Source: Desulfobulbus sp. (lineage in GTDB: Bacteria; Pseudomonadota; Gammaproteobacteria; Burkholderiales; Rhodocyclaceae). From it: a stretch of DNA of 6,050 bases. The position numbers and the translations under genes are program-made. The stretch is taken from positions 1 through 6,050 of the forward strand of contig WQUQ01000099.1 in the NCBI GenBank assembly GCA_009782025.1, written 5' to 3'. This document shows positions 1-6,039 of this stretch, in pieces (positions within the stretch are counted from its first letter, which is position 1; the number at the start of each line of letters is the position of its first letter). The notes beneath the pieces are model-generated. The model searched no databases. It saw only the letters and a list, made by a program, of their open reading frames with translations, and was not told the DNA's origin.

Positions 1-12
1 TTCAGAATCCAT

Positions 13-92
13 CGTCATTGCGAGGCACGTCGTGCCGTGGCAATCCAGACCGCTGCCTGGATTGCCGCGGGGCTTCGCCCCTCGCAATGACG
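13..92. repeat. 80-bp MITE/REP-like element with 13-bp terminal inverted repeats
   Basis: The ends are perfect 13-bp inverted repeats, CGTCATTGCGAGG (13-25) and CCTCGCAATGACG (80-92). Inside are three further complementary pairs: GCAC/GTGC (25-28 with 32-35), a perfect 10-bp pair GGCAATCCAG/CTGGATTGCC (39-48 with 57-66), and GGGGC/GCCCC (69-73 with 77-81). The whole can fold as a long closing stem with branched internal hairpins. Repeats with very similar termini are, from general knowledge, common intergenic elements in many proteobacteria. The element is non-coding and too short to encode a transposase, so it would have to be moved in trans. No target-site duplication is visible at its edges. 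Confidence 0.8.
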
Positions 93-96
93 GCGG

Positions 97-124
97 AAAT
101 GTCAATGCTTAAATGTCAATGCTT
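97..124. repeat. 14-bp tandem duplication
   Basis: The unit AAATGTCAATGCTT occurs twice back to back with no mismatch (97-110 and 111-124), followed by AAT, which begins a third partial copy. It starts 4 bp after the right end of the 80-bp element. The likely origin is replication slippage or a duplication associated with the element's arrival; no protein or RNA function is suggested. Confidence 0.85.
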
Positions 125-152
125 AATGGCCGGCTCTATAGCGACCCCGACC

Positions 153-169
153 AGCCGCTTTGAGCGGCT
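153..169. other. Short hairpin downstream of actP
   Basis: AGCCGCT (153-159) and AGCGGCT (163-169) form a perfect 7-bp stem with a 3-nt loop. It is the second hairpin met by a transcript leaving actP. No T-run follows on either strand, so it is not called as an intrinsic terminator by itself; it may protect the 3' end of the mRNA. Confidence 0.4.
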
Positions 170-181
170 CACAATCGAATG

Positions 182-200
182 CCCCCGGCTCTGCCGGGGG
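182..200. terminator. GC-rich stem-loop, possible terminator
   Basis: CCCCCGGC (182-189), a TCT loop and GCCGGGGG (193-200) make a perfect 8-bp stem. On the plus strand it is followed by ATTGTTACCTTATT, which is moderately T-rich; on the minus strand by a weaker CATTCGATTG. It lies about 60 nt beyond the actP stop. It could end the yjcH-actP transcript or a plus-strand transcript entering from the left. The T-tract is poor in both directions, so termination is only inferred. Confidence 0.45.
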
Positions 201-247
201 ATTGTTACCTTATTGCCAACACTTGCGGAGCGCTGGCCTTGAGGGTG

Positions 248-262
248 AAGCCGGTGCGGCTT
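248..262 (-). other. Hairpin overlapping the actP stop codon
   Basis: AAGCCG (248-253) and CGGCTT (257-262) pair perfectly around a 3-nt loop, and the 5' arm of the minus-strand transcript includes the last two bases of the actP TAA stop. It may be a small structure at the end of translation; no T-run follows. Functional meaning is uncertain. Confidence 0.3.
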
Positions 263-1973
263 AGTGGCTGGAAGCGCCCGCTGCGCCGATGCCGGTTTCC
301 GAACGGATCAACTGGTCGGGATACAGGGCGCGTTCCTTCTTCGCCTGCTCGCTGTTATCGAGCAGCGAGACGATCCAGATGACCAGGAAAGCGGCGGGCA
401 TCGAGATGAACGACGGCGAGGCATACTTGAACAGCGCGCTGCCCTTCGGGTTGCCGAGCGCGGCTTCCCAGACGCCCGGCGAAACCACCGTCAGCACGAT
501 CGACAGGATCAGGCCGACCGCGCCGCCAATCACCGCGCCACGCGTCGTGCAGTTCTTCCACAGCACCGACATGAACAGCACCGGGAAGTTGCTCGAACAG
601 GCGACGGAGAAGGCCAGCATGACCATGAAGGCGACGTTCTGCTTCTCGAAGATGATGCCCAGCAGCACGGCGACGATGCCCAGCGCAACGGTGGTGATCT
701 TGGAAACGCGCAGTTCGGTAGCCGAATCAACCTTGCCATGACGCCAGACGGAAGCGTACAGGTCGTGCGACACGGCCGAGGCACCGGACAGCGTCAGACC
801 GGCGACCACCGCCAGGATGGTGGCGAAGGCCACGGCCGAGATGAAGCCGAGGAACATGTTACCCCCGACCGCCTCGGCCAGCAGCACGGCCGGCATGTTG
901 CCGCCGCCCCGGAGGCAGTTCTGCAACGGGCCGGAGGTGCACTCGGCCAGCGGCTTGGCGAAGAACTCGCCCTCGTGGCTGATGAGGAAGTAGATGGCGC
1001 CGAAACCGATGATGAAGGTCAGGATGTAGAAGTAACCGATCCAGGTCGTTGCCCAGGCCACCGATTTGCGCGCTTCCTTGGCGTTCGGCACGGTAAAGAA
1101 GCGCATCAGGATGTGCGGCAGGCCAGCCGTGCCGAACATCAGCGCCATGCCGACGGCAATGGCGGAAATCGGATCGGTAATCAGCGACCCCGGTCCCATG
1201 ATGGCGTCGTGCTTCGGATGGATCTCGACGGCCTTGGCGAACATCGCCTCCGGCGAGAAGCCGAACTGGAACAGCACGGCCAGCGCCATGAAGGTGGCGC
1301 CGCCGAGCAGCATCACCGCCTTGATGATCTGCACCCAGGTAGTCGCCGTCATGCCGCCGAACAGCACGTAGAGCAACATGATGATGCCGACCAGCACCTC
1401 GGCCCAGATGTACTCCAGACCAAACAGCACCTTGATGAGCTGACCGGCGCCGACCATCTGGGCAATCAGATAGAAGGCGACGACGACCAGGGTGCCGGTG
1501 GCGGCGAAGGTGCGCGTCGGGCCAGGGGCGAAGCGGTAGGCGGCGACGTCGGCGAAGGTGAATTTGCCGAGGTTGCGCAGCCGTTCGGCCATCAGGAAGG
1601 TGAGCACGGGCCAGCCGACCAGCCAGCCGATCGAGAAGATCAGACCGTCGAAGCCGCTGCCGAACACCAGCGCGGAGATGCCGAGGAAGGACGCCGCCGA
1701 CATGTAGTCGCCGGCAATCGCCAGGCCGTTCTGAAAGCCGGTGATGCCGCCGCCGGCGGTGTAGAAGTCAGCCGCCGTCTTGGTCTTGCTGGCGGCCCAT
1801 TTGGTGATCCACAGCGTCGCGCCGATGAAAATGGCGAACATGGCGATCGCCGTCCAGTTGGTGGCTTGCTGCTGCGTTTGCCCCATATCCGCGCCAGCGG
1901 CGCAGGCCAGGCCGGCAACGCCGGCCAGCGCGATGGCGGCGACGGCGTGGGAGAGTTTGACGACCGGCTTCAT
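261..1973 (-). CDS. actP: Cation/acetate symporter ActP
   Basis: This 570-residue inner-membrane transporter of the sodium:solute symporter family (SLC5-like) takes up acetate, and in known relatives other short monocarboxylates, with a cation. Residues 1-28 look like a cleavable signal peptide, as in E. coli ActP. The conserved early block [20 protein letters not shown] starts at residue 69, and the family's most recognisable block, with [20 protein letters not shown], runs from 384 to about 407. Many hydrophobic segments give the expected 12-13 spans. The length is slightly above that of E. coli ActP; part of the difference is a loop at about 333-360 with two cysteines (C345, C353). The start is fixed by AGGAGA (1981-1986) 7 nt upstream and by a 4-nt ATGA overlap with the preceding DUF485 gene, implying translational coupling. 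After uptake, acetate would be activated to acetyl-CoA by enzymes not in this window. Confidence 0.95.
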   Translation of the reverse strand: MKPVVKLSHAVAAIALAGVAGLACAAGADMGQTQQQATNWTAIAMFAIFIGATLWITKWAASKTKTAADFYTAGGGITGFQNGLAIAGDYMSAASFLGISALVFGSGFDGLIFSIGWLVGWPVLTFLMAERLRNLGKFTFADVAAYRFAPGPTRTFAATGTLVVVAFYLIAQMVGAGQLIKVLFGLEYIWAEVLVGIIMLLYVLFGGMTATTWVQIIKAVMLLGGATFMALAVLFQFGFSPEAMFAKAVEIHPKHDAIMGPGSLITDPISAIAVGMALMFGTAGLPHILMRFFTVPNAKEARKSVAWATTWIGYFYILTFIIGFGAIYFLISHEGEFFAKPLAECTSGPLQNCLRGGGNMPAVLLAEAVGGNMFLGFISAVAFATILAVVAGLTLSGASAVSHDLYASVWRHGKVDSATELRVSKITTVALGIVAVLLGIIFEKQNVAFMVMLAFSVACSSNFPVLFMSVLWKNCTTRGAVIGGAVGLILSIVLTVVSPGVWEAALGNPKGSALFKYASPSFISMPAAFLVIWIVSLLDNSEQAKKERALYPDQLIRSETGIGAAGASSH

Positions 1974-2281
1974 TGCTGGCTCTCCTTGATGATGGCGTCC
2001 GCTTCCGCATCGAACTCGGAATTGGCCCGGCGAACGTAGATCCAGGTCAGGATGATCGTAATCAGGATGACGCCGAGACCCATCGGGATGCCGACCGAGG
2101 TGACGCCGCCGGCGCTGAGTTTGGCGGCCAGCAAGGATTTATCGAAGGCGATCAGCAGAATGTAGCCATAGTAGGCAATGAACACCAGAACGAGCATGAT
2201 GAGCGAGAACGCGTTGCGTTTGCTGACCAGCGCCTGGAATTTCGGGTTTCCCCGAATACGCGCATAGATTTCTTGAGACAT
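1970..2281 (-). CDS. yjcH: DUF485 family inner-membrane protein (YjcH-like)
   Basis: This 103-residue protein has two predicted membrane spans, at about 24-46 and 60-83, with a charged N-terminal stretch ([18 protein letters not shown]) and an acidic C-terminal tail. This matches the DUF485/YjcH family, which is almost always encoded directly before actP and is thought to be a partner of the permease; its biochemical role is not established. The start at 2281 is chosen because a strong AGGAGG (2286-2291) lies 4 nt upstream and the protein then begins with MSQEIY, typical of the family. An in-frame ATG at 2371 would add 30 residues of low-complexity arginine-rich sequence and bypass this site. 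The stop overlaps the actP start as ATGA. It is the first gene of the operon, so its upstream region should hold the promoter. Confidence 0.93.
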   Translation of the reverse strand: MSQEIYARIRGNPKFQALVSKRNAFSLIMLVLVFIAYYGYILLIAFDKSLLAAKLSAGGVTSVGIPMGLGVILITIILTWIYVRRANSEFDAEADAIIKESQQ

Positions 2282-2285
2282 GTTT

Positions 2286-2291
2286 CCTCCT
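2286..2291 (-). promoter_or_regulatory. Ribosome binding site deciding the yjcH start
   Basis: On the minus strand AGGAGG is followed by AAAC and the ATG at 2281. It is a full match to the Shine-Dalgarno consensus and rules in the 103-residue start over the upstream in-frame ATG at 2371. Confidence 0.85.
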
Positions 2292-2371
2292 GTTATTTTT
2301 GACTCCAGGGCCTGTCGAACGGATCGCCGGTTCACCCTGCTGGATGAAACGGCCCGCCAACCCCCCGGCAA

Positions 2372-2377
2372 AGTTTA
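2372..2377 (-). promoter_or_regulatory. Candidate -10 element for yjcH-actP
   Basis: Minus-strand TAAACT matches four of six positions of the sigma-70 -10 consensus; no acceptable -35 hexamer stands 16-18 bp upstream. If this is the -10 box, transcription would start near 2365, leaving a leader of about 84 nt. The palindrome at 2399-2418 would then be centred near -43, where class II activators replace the -35 contact. This is an inference from spacing only. Confidence 0.3.
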
Positions 2378-2382
2378 GATTG

Positions 2383-2410
2383 AGGGGCAAGCAGGGCGAA
2401 CTAGGGGCGA
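2383..2410 (+). repeat. Three AGGG-starting octamers phased at 10 bp
   Basis: AGGGGCAA (from 2383), AGGGCGAA (from 2393) and AGGGGCGA (from 2403) start exactly 10 bp apart, about one helical turn, so they lie on the same DNA face. The last overlaps the left arm and spacer of the adjacent palindrome. They may be extra half-sites for the regulator bound there. GC-rich chance similarity cannot be excluded. Confidence 0.45.
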
Positions 2411-2418
2411 CCCTAGTT
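2399..2418. promoter_or_regulatory. Perfect 8-4-8 palindrome, candidate response-regulator operator
   Basis: AACTAGGG (2399-2406), spacer GCGA, and CCCTAGTT (2411-2418) form a perfect inverted repeat between the divergent yjcH-actP operon and the kinase-regulator genes. It is 31 bp before the kinase ATG and 117 bp before the yjcH ATG. The arms contain CTAG, which is scarce in most bacterial genomes. The likeliest binder is the FixJ-family regulator encoded next door, giving control of acetate uptake and possibly autoregulation. A transcribed hairpin is an alternative, but no T-run follows. Confidence 0.6.
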
Positions 2419-2449
2419 TCTCCCCCTGACCCACGGCGAGCATGAGAGA

Positions 2450-3529
2450 ATGCACGCCATGCGCCAGAAGACCCGCCAACTTGCCGATGACGCGCCGCCC
2501 GCGCTCTTGCCTGGGCGCCCGCGCGCCGCGATCTATATCGTCGACGAGGAACGGCAAATCGTGCTCTACGCCAACCCGGAAATGCACCGCCTGGACAGCC
2601 GTCTGGCCGAAATCGGCCCGCATGCCTTTGAAGCGCAGTTCGTCCGCGAGCCGGCGGCCGGTTGCGTTTCCGGCGTCCTGCGGCACACCGTGACCGGGCG
2701 CTGGTATCGCTTGCAGGAAGAGTCGATTCCGTGGGGCAGGCGGCGCCATGTCAAGCTCAAGGTGCTCGACGACGTGACCGAGCAGAAGAACGCCCGGATG
2801 TTGCGCGAACAGCGGCGCGAGTCGGCGCACCAGGCCAGCCGCTTGAGCACCCTGGCTGAAATCGCCTCGACGCTGGCGCACGAGATCAACCAGCCGCTGA
2901 CCGTCATCACCACCTATACCGAAGCCTGCCAGCGCCTGTTGCAGGCATCGAAAATCGACCACGCGGAAATCATCGCCGTGCTCGCCAAGTGCCATACCCA
3001 GGCGGTGCGCGCCTCGTCGATCATCGAGCGGCTGCGCGAATTCATCAGCCAGCGCCGGCATCAGCCCGCGCCCTGGCCGGTCGCGGCGCTGGTGGCCGAG
3101 GCGCTCGATGTCGGCCGCCCGTTGCTCGAAGCGGCGCAAATCAGCGTTGACAGCCAACAGGTCGCGGACGATCTGGTCGTCATCGGCGACCGGATTCTCC
3201 TGGTGCAACTCCTGGTCAACCTGATCCGCAATGCCATCGACGCCATGCGCTCGACGCCGGAGAACGAGCGGCGGCTGACCATCGCCGCAACGCCCGAGGC
3301 TGGGGAAATACAGATCTCCGTTGCCGATCGCGGCTGCGGTTTGCCAACGCCGGATGTCGAGGCCTTGTTCACGCCCTTCTACACCACCAAGGGCGAGGGC
3401 CTCGGCCTGGGTCTGGCCATCTGCCGCTCGGTGGCCGAAAGCCACAACGGTCGCTTGTGGGCAAGCGGCAACGCCGAGGGCGGCGCGACCTTCTTCCTCG
3501 CCATTCCCGTCGAGGCAGTTGCCGCATGA
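2450..3529 (+). CDS. Soluble PAS-domain sensor histidine kinase
   Basis: The 359-residue protein is a FixL/DctB-like kinase predicted to autophosphorylate and pass phosphate to the regulator encoded downstream. Residues about 25-112 look like one PAS-type sensor domain ending in the usual DVTEQ hinge; a charged helical linker (113-135) follows. The H-box is TLAHEINQPL with H144 as phospho-acceptor. The ATPase part shows the N-box (N257, N261), G1 DRGCG (293-297), F-box FTPF (307-310) and G2 GEGLGLGL (315-322). No membrane span or signal peptide is visible, so it should be cytoplasmic and sense an internal or relayed signal. The start is not certain: ATG 2450 and ATG 2459 are both in frame and neither has a strong ribosome site. 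It overlaps the regulator gene by 4 nt. The pairing beside actP suggests an acetate or carboxylate regulator, which is inference; the ligand cannot be read from sequence. Confidence 0.9.
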   Translation: MHAMRQKTRQLADDAPPALLPGRPRAAIYIVDEERQIVLYANPEMHRLDSRLAEIGPHAFEAQFVREPAAGCVSGVLRHTVTGRWYRLQEESIPWGRRRHVKLKVLDDVTEQKNARMLREQRRESAHQASRLSTLAEIASTLAHEINQPLTVITTYTEACQRLLQASKIDHAEIIAVLAKCHTQAVRASSIIERLREFISQRRHQPAPWPVAALVAEALDVGRPLLEAAQISVDSQQVADDLVVIGDRILLVQLLVNLIRNAIDAMRSTPENERRLTIAATPEAGEIQISVADRGCGLPTPDVEALFTPFYTTKGEGLGLGLAICRSVAESHNGRLWASGNAEGGATFFLAIPVEAVAA

Positions 3530-4143
3530 ATGCCTCCGCCGTTCCCTCGCAGATCGTCTACATCGTCGACGACGATGCCGACATCCGCGACGCCCTGGCC
3601 TTGCTGATGCGTTCCGCCGGCCTGTCGGCCGCCACCTTCCCCTCCGCCCGCGATTTTCTCGCCCGCGTCACGCCGCGCGATTCCGGCTGTCTGGTGCTTG
3701 ACATTCGCATTCCGGGCATGAGCGGCATCGAGTTGCAGGCTGAAATGCGCAAGCGGCGCATCGAATTGCCGATCATTTTTCTCACCGGCTACGGCGACGT
3801 GCCGCTGGTGGTCAAAGCGATGAAAGCCGGCGCCGCCGATTTCATCCAGAAACCGCTGGAACAACAGCGCCTGGTCGCGGCAGTCACCCAGGCACTCAAG
3901 GAAGACGCCAGCCGGCCGCGCGCGGAGGGCCAGAGCGACAATCCGCCGGACCGGCTGGCCAGCCTTTCCCGGCGCGAACAAGAAGTGTTGCAGGAAATGA
4001 TCCGCGGCCGGCCAAGTCGGGAAATCGCCGAAACGCTGTGCATCAGCATCAAGACGGTCGAATTCCACCGCGCCAACATCCGCGAAAAACTGGGCGCGAC
4101 GAACCTGGCCGATCTGTTCCGCCTGGTGTTCAAGCAGGAATAA
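3526..4143 (+). CDS. FixJ/NarL-family response regulator (receiver + LuxR-type HTH)
   Basis: This 205-residue DNA-binding regulator has a receiver domain (about 9-122) with acidic pocket residues D15-D17, phospho-acceptor D59 in LVLDIRIPGMSG, T87 in FLTGYGD and K109 in QKP. The FIQKPL ending is typical of FixJ relatives. A linker of about 20 residues leads to a LuxR-type helix-turn-helix (147-200) with LSRREQEVL and the recognition region ISIKTVEFHRANIREKLG. The start at 3526 gives the expected domain edge; GAGG lies 10 nt upstream and the ATG overlaps the kinase TGA as ATGA, indicating coupled translation. An in-frame upstream ATG at 3457 would add 23 arginine-rich residues and is not favoured. 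It is probably an activator of the divergent yjcH-actP operon via the palindrome at 2399-2418, in the manner of CrbR/ErdR-type regulators of acetate metabolism; that target is inferred. Confidence 0.93.
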   Translation: MNASAVPSQIVYIVDDDADIRDALALLMRSAGLSAATFPSARDFLARVTPRDSGCLVLDIRIPGMSGIELQAEMRKRRIELPIIFLTGYGDVPLVVKAMKAGAADFIQKPLEQQRLVAAVTQALKEDASRPRAEGQSDNPPDRLASLSRREQEVLQEMIRGRPSREIAETLCISIKTVEFHRANIREKLGATNLADLFRLVFKQE

Positions 4144-4158
4144 CCGCCGGCCGGCGAA

Positions 4159-5172
4159 TCATTCCAGACTGACCCGCGCCTGCCGGCTGCTTTCCTCGCA
4201 AATAAAACTCACCGGCAGAAATTTCTCGATGATCTCGCAGTTGGTTTTCAGGTGCGACGACAGCGCCGGGGTGGTGAAACTGCCCTGACCGGCAAGGGCC
4301 ATCGGCAGCAACAGTTGATCCGCCAGATGCTCGCCGACCGCCGCGCCGCTGTCGCGATAGCGGCGCGCCTCGCTGACGGCGCGGTCGGCCACCGCTTCCG
4401 CCGGCAGCCCACGTTCGCCATAGGCCGATAGCACTTCGACGACCTCGGGATATTCCAGCACGATCAGCAGCGCGTTACCTGGCCCCTCGTTGCTCGGCAA
4501 CACGCGCAATGCTTCGTCCAGCGGGCCAAGCTGGCTGGCCGCGCGCTGCATTTCGCGCTTGGCGACTTCGGCGGGAACGCCGGCTACAATGCCGATGGCG
4601 CTCTGCCGGCACAACTCGCCGCGGGCTTCCAGCCGCAGCGGCTGCCAGTCGTGCACCGGTTCCGTCCGCGCCAGCAATTCGCCGCCGCCGGCCGGATAGA
4701 AACCATGACGCAGCAATTCAATGGCCAGCGTCACGCCCATCCGCCGCAACAGCGGCTGCCAACTGCGGATGAGAAAATCCGCCGGCGGCGCGGACGGGTT
4801 ATGGGTGCCGCCGGTAATGCGCAGCGTGCTCGGGCCATCGGCAAACCACAGCGCCGGCAACACCGTTTGCAGCACCAGCGTGCAACTACCCGCCGAACCA
4901 ATGGCATGGCGATAATCGCCGGCGCGGATCGGCCCCGGCTTGAAGCGCACGCTTGGCGAGCCGAGCGCTGCGCCCTCCACCGCCGCGCCGCACACCGCCT
5001 GCGCCGCCTGGATAGCCGTCAGATGCTGGCGCAACAGCCCCGGTTTCTTGCGCCCGGCGCGAATGCGCTCGATGACGAACGGCGTGCCGGTAATCATCGA
5101 CAGGCTCAAGGCCGTCCGCAATATCTGCCCGCCGCCTTCGCCGCGCGAGCCGTCAAGTTCGAGGTATTCCAT
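4159..5172 (-). CDS. rtcA: RNA 3'-terminal phosphate cyclase RtcA
   Basis: RtcA converts RNA 3'-phosphate ends to 2',3'-cyclic phosphates with ATP, through a covalent enzyme-AMP intermediate. The 337 residues match the usual full length. Visible signatures are GSRGEGGGQILRTALSLS (8-25), GGTHNPSAPPADF (121-133), the family pattern HGFYPAGGGEL (156-166), and ADQLLLPMALAG (284-295). H307 in SSHLKTN sits where E. coli RtcA has its adenylated nucleophilic histidine. The N-terminus begins directly with the conserved strand, so ATG 5172 is the right start, although no Shine-Dalgarno is visible. The start lies 16 nt after the stop of the acetyltransferase gene, so coupling or readthrough is plausible. 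Its usual partners rtcB and rtcR are not in the window, and no sigma-54 GG-N10-GC pattern is seen just upstream. It converges on the response regulator gene with a 15-bp gap. Confidence 0.95.
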   Translation of the reverse strand: MEYLELDGSRGEGGGQILRTALSLSMITGTPFVIERIRAGRKKPGLLRQHLTAIQAAQAVCGAAVEGAALGSPSVRFKPGPIRAGDYRHAIGSAGSCTLVLQTVLPALWFADGPSTLRITGGTHNPSAPPADFLIRSWQPLLRRMGVTLAIELLRHGFYPAGGGELLARTEPVHDWQPLRLEARGELCRQSAIGIVAGVPAEVAKREMQRAASQLGPLDEALRVLPSNEGPGNALLIVLEYPEVVEVLSAYGERGLPAEAVADRAVSEARRYRDSGAAVGEHLADQLLLPMALAGQGSFTTPALSSHLKTNCEIIEKFLPVSFICEESSRQARVSLE

Positions 5173-5188
5173 AAGATTGTTCTGCCAT

Positions 5189-5707
5189 TCAGGAGTCCCG
5201 CAACGGGCGTATCGTCGCCATGGTCAGGAATAACCTTTGGCTGTTGTTTGGAAAGGCGATAAATCCGTATTTGCGATAAAACCGGGTGGCCAGATCATCC
5301 CTGGCGTCCACGACCATGGCGTGAACGGCCATCACTTCTGTCGCAAGCAATGTACGGTGCATGGCATCCATGAGCAGGAATTCGCCCAACCCCAGCCCCT
5401 GAGCATCCCGATCCACCGCCAAGCGGCCAAGCAGAACAGCGGGGACAGGGTAGCGCGGCAGCTTTCTGGCCTGCTCATCGGGCAGATCTTCGCGCTGAAA
5501 GCTCGTGGCGCTCAAGCTGTAATAGCCGCTGACCGTGGCGCTCGCGGGCCGCACCGCAGCAAAGACGCGGGCAATGTCGCGCCTGATGTCCTGCCCGGCA
5601 TGTTCCCGGAGATAGCGGTCGAGTTCCGACGCGCCGCACGAGAAAGCGGTACGATCATGCGTCTTGCTGTCCAATGGCAAAATCTGCCACGTCGATGACG
5701 ACAGCAT
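5189..5707 (-). CDS. GNAT acetyltransferase toxin, TacT-like
   Basis: This 172-residue protein belongs to the GNAT-toxin group whose characterised members (TacT, AtaT) acetylate the amino group of aminoacyl-tRNAs and stop translation; here that activity is inferred. Seen features are FSCGASELDRYLREHAGQD (22-40), GYYSLSAT (61-68), KLPRYPVPAVLLGRLAVD (82-99), the acetyl-CoA pyrophosphate loop QGLGLG (103-108), and FYRKYGF (143-149), where Y144 aligns with the catalytic tyrosine of TacT. All expected motifs are present, so it is probably active. The ATG shares one base with the antitoxin stop (TGATG), giving tight coupling downstream of the antitoxin. Sampled lines of the toxin-antitoxin region are lower in GC than the rtcA gene, consistent with transfer. 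Confidence 0.9.
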   Translation of the reverse strand: MLSSSTWQILPLDSKTHDRTAFSCGASELDRYLREHAGQDIRRDIARVFAAVRPASATVSGYYSLSATSFQREDLPDEQARKLPRYPVPAVLLGRLAVDRDAQGLGLGEFLLMDAMHRTLLATEVMAVHAMVVDARDDLATRFYRKYGFIAFPNNSQRLFLTMATIRPLRDS

Positions 5708-5988
5708 CAGCCGGTCGCCTTTTGGTACTTGGCGAAGGCGTTGCGCAATGCGGCGTTGGGTGCTGGCGGATTGCTCAAGGCATCATAGAATACCTTCCAG
5801 TCCGCAGCCGACAATGTAACCGACTCGTTCTCGCGGATCACCTTTTCAGCCTCGATCAAGGCGGTTGTCAGCACAAACTGACTCACCGTTTTATGGCGAT
5901 AGTTGGCCGCACGCTGAAGCGCGATCTTGGCTTCGGCATTCAGGCGGATTTGCAGCCGATCATCTTTGGCTTCTGTGGCGCGGGTCAT
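5707..5988 (-). CDS. DUF1778 ribbon-helix-helix antitoxin, TacA-like
   Basis: The 93-residue antitoxin has an N-terminal ribbon-helix-helix DNA-binding region (about 10-51, starting DRLQIRLNAEAKIAL) and a C-terminal toxin-wrapping tail with LSAADWKVFYDALSNPP and LRNAFAKYQK, the standard DUF1778 arrangement. It should neutralise the GNAT toxin encoded immediately downstream and, with it, repress its own promoter. The start at 5988 is chosen because GAGGA (5996-6000) lies 7 nt upstream and the protein then starts just before the conserved domain. An in-frame ATG at 6039 would add 17 unrelated residues and place the start in the palindrome that looks like the operator. Its stop overlaps the toxin start by one base. 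Confidence 0.92.
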   Translation of the reverse strand: MTRATEAKDDRLQIRLNAEAKIALQRAANYRHKTVSQFVLTTALIEAEKVIRENESVTLSAADWKVFYDALSNPPAPNAALRNAFAKYQKATG

Positions 5989-5995
5989 GGGGCAA

Positions 5996-6000
5996 TCCTC
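5996..6000 (-). promoter_or_regulatory. Ribosome binding site deciding the antitoxin start
   Basis: Minus-strand GAGGA stands 7 nt before the ATG at 5988. It supports the 93-residue antitoxin over the longer in-frame reading from 6039. Confidence 0.7.
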
Positions 6001-6016
6001 GGAAAATGATGCGCTA

Positions 6017-6039
6017 TTGTACTTCCGTATGGAGTACAA
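6017..6039. promoter_or_regulatory. Palindromic operator/promoter of the toxin-antitoxin operon
   Basis: TTGTACT (6017-6023) and AGTACAA (6033-6039) are perfect 7-bp inverted arms separated by 9 bp. On the minus strand TACAAT (6016-6021), a five-of-six match to the -10 consensus, falls across one arm, so a protein bound here would cover the promoter. It lies 28-51 bp upstream of the antitoxin ATG. Ribbon-helix-helix antitoxins with their toxins typically bind such sites for conditional autorepression; binding here is inferred. Confidence 0.65.

Larger units (their letters stand above)
1..260. other. Gene-free left flank with repeats and hairpins
   Basis: No convincing coding sequence was found in these 260 bases on either strand; the short open frames run through inverted repeats and match no family I recognise. 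The stretch holds an 80-bp foldable repeat, a 14-bp tandem duplication and several GC-rich hairpins, annotated separately. It lies immediately downstream of the actP stop codon, so it should contain the 3' end of that operon's transcript. What lies to the left of the window is unknown. Confidence 0.7.

Noticed and set aside
264..2039. A 591-codon plus-strand open frame opposite actP
   Set aside because: It is an antisense shadow of actP. The translation is rich in R, D, Q, H and G with no domain pattern, a usual effect of high-GC codon bias, while the minus strand encodes a clear transporter.
2282..2371. N-terminal extension of the DUF485 protein from ATG 2371
   Set aside because: The added 30 residues do not resemble the family, and a consensus ribosome site directly precedes the inner ATG at 2281.
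2375..3445. A 356-codon minus-strand open frame opposite the kinase gene
   Set aside because: It is low-complexity arginine, glycine and aspartate-rich sequence with no recognisable family, and fully covered by the well-supported kinase on the other strand.
3457..3525. Extended start of the response regulator at ATG 3457
   Set aside because: It would overlap the kinase gene by 73 nt and add arginine-rich residues with no homology; the ATGA junction at 3526 fits the receiver domain edge.
4145..4156. 12-bp perfect palindrome CGCCGGCCGGCG between the convergent regulator and rtcA stops, as a bidirectional terminator
   Set aside because: A hairpin here has at most a 4-bp stem with a 4-nt loop and no T-run on either side; GCCGGC repeats are common in such GC-rich DNA.
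5173..5260. Sigma-54 promoter upstream of rtcA, as known for RtcR-controlled operons
   Set aside because: The only TGGCA-like stretch lacks the required GC at the -12 position with 10-bp spacing from GG.
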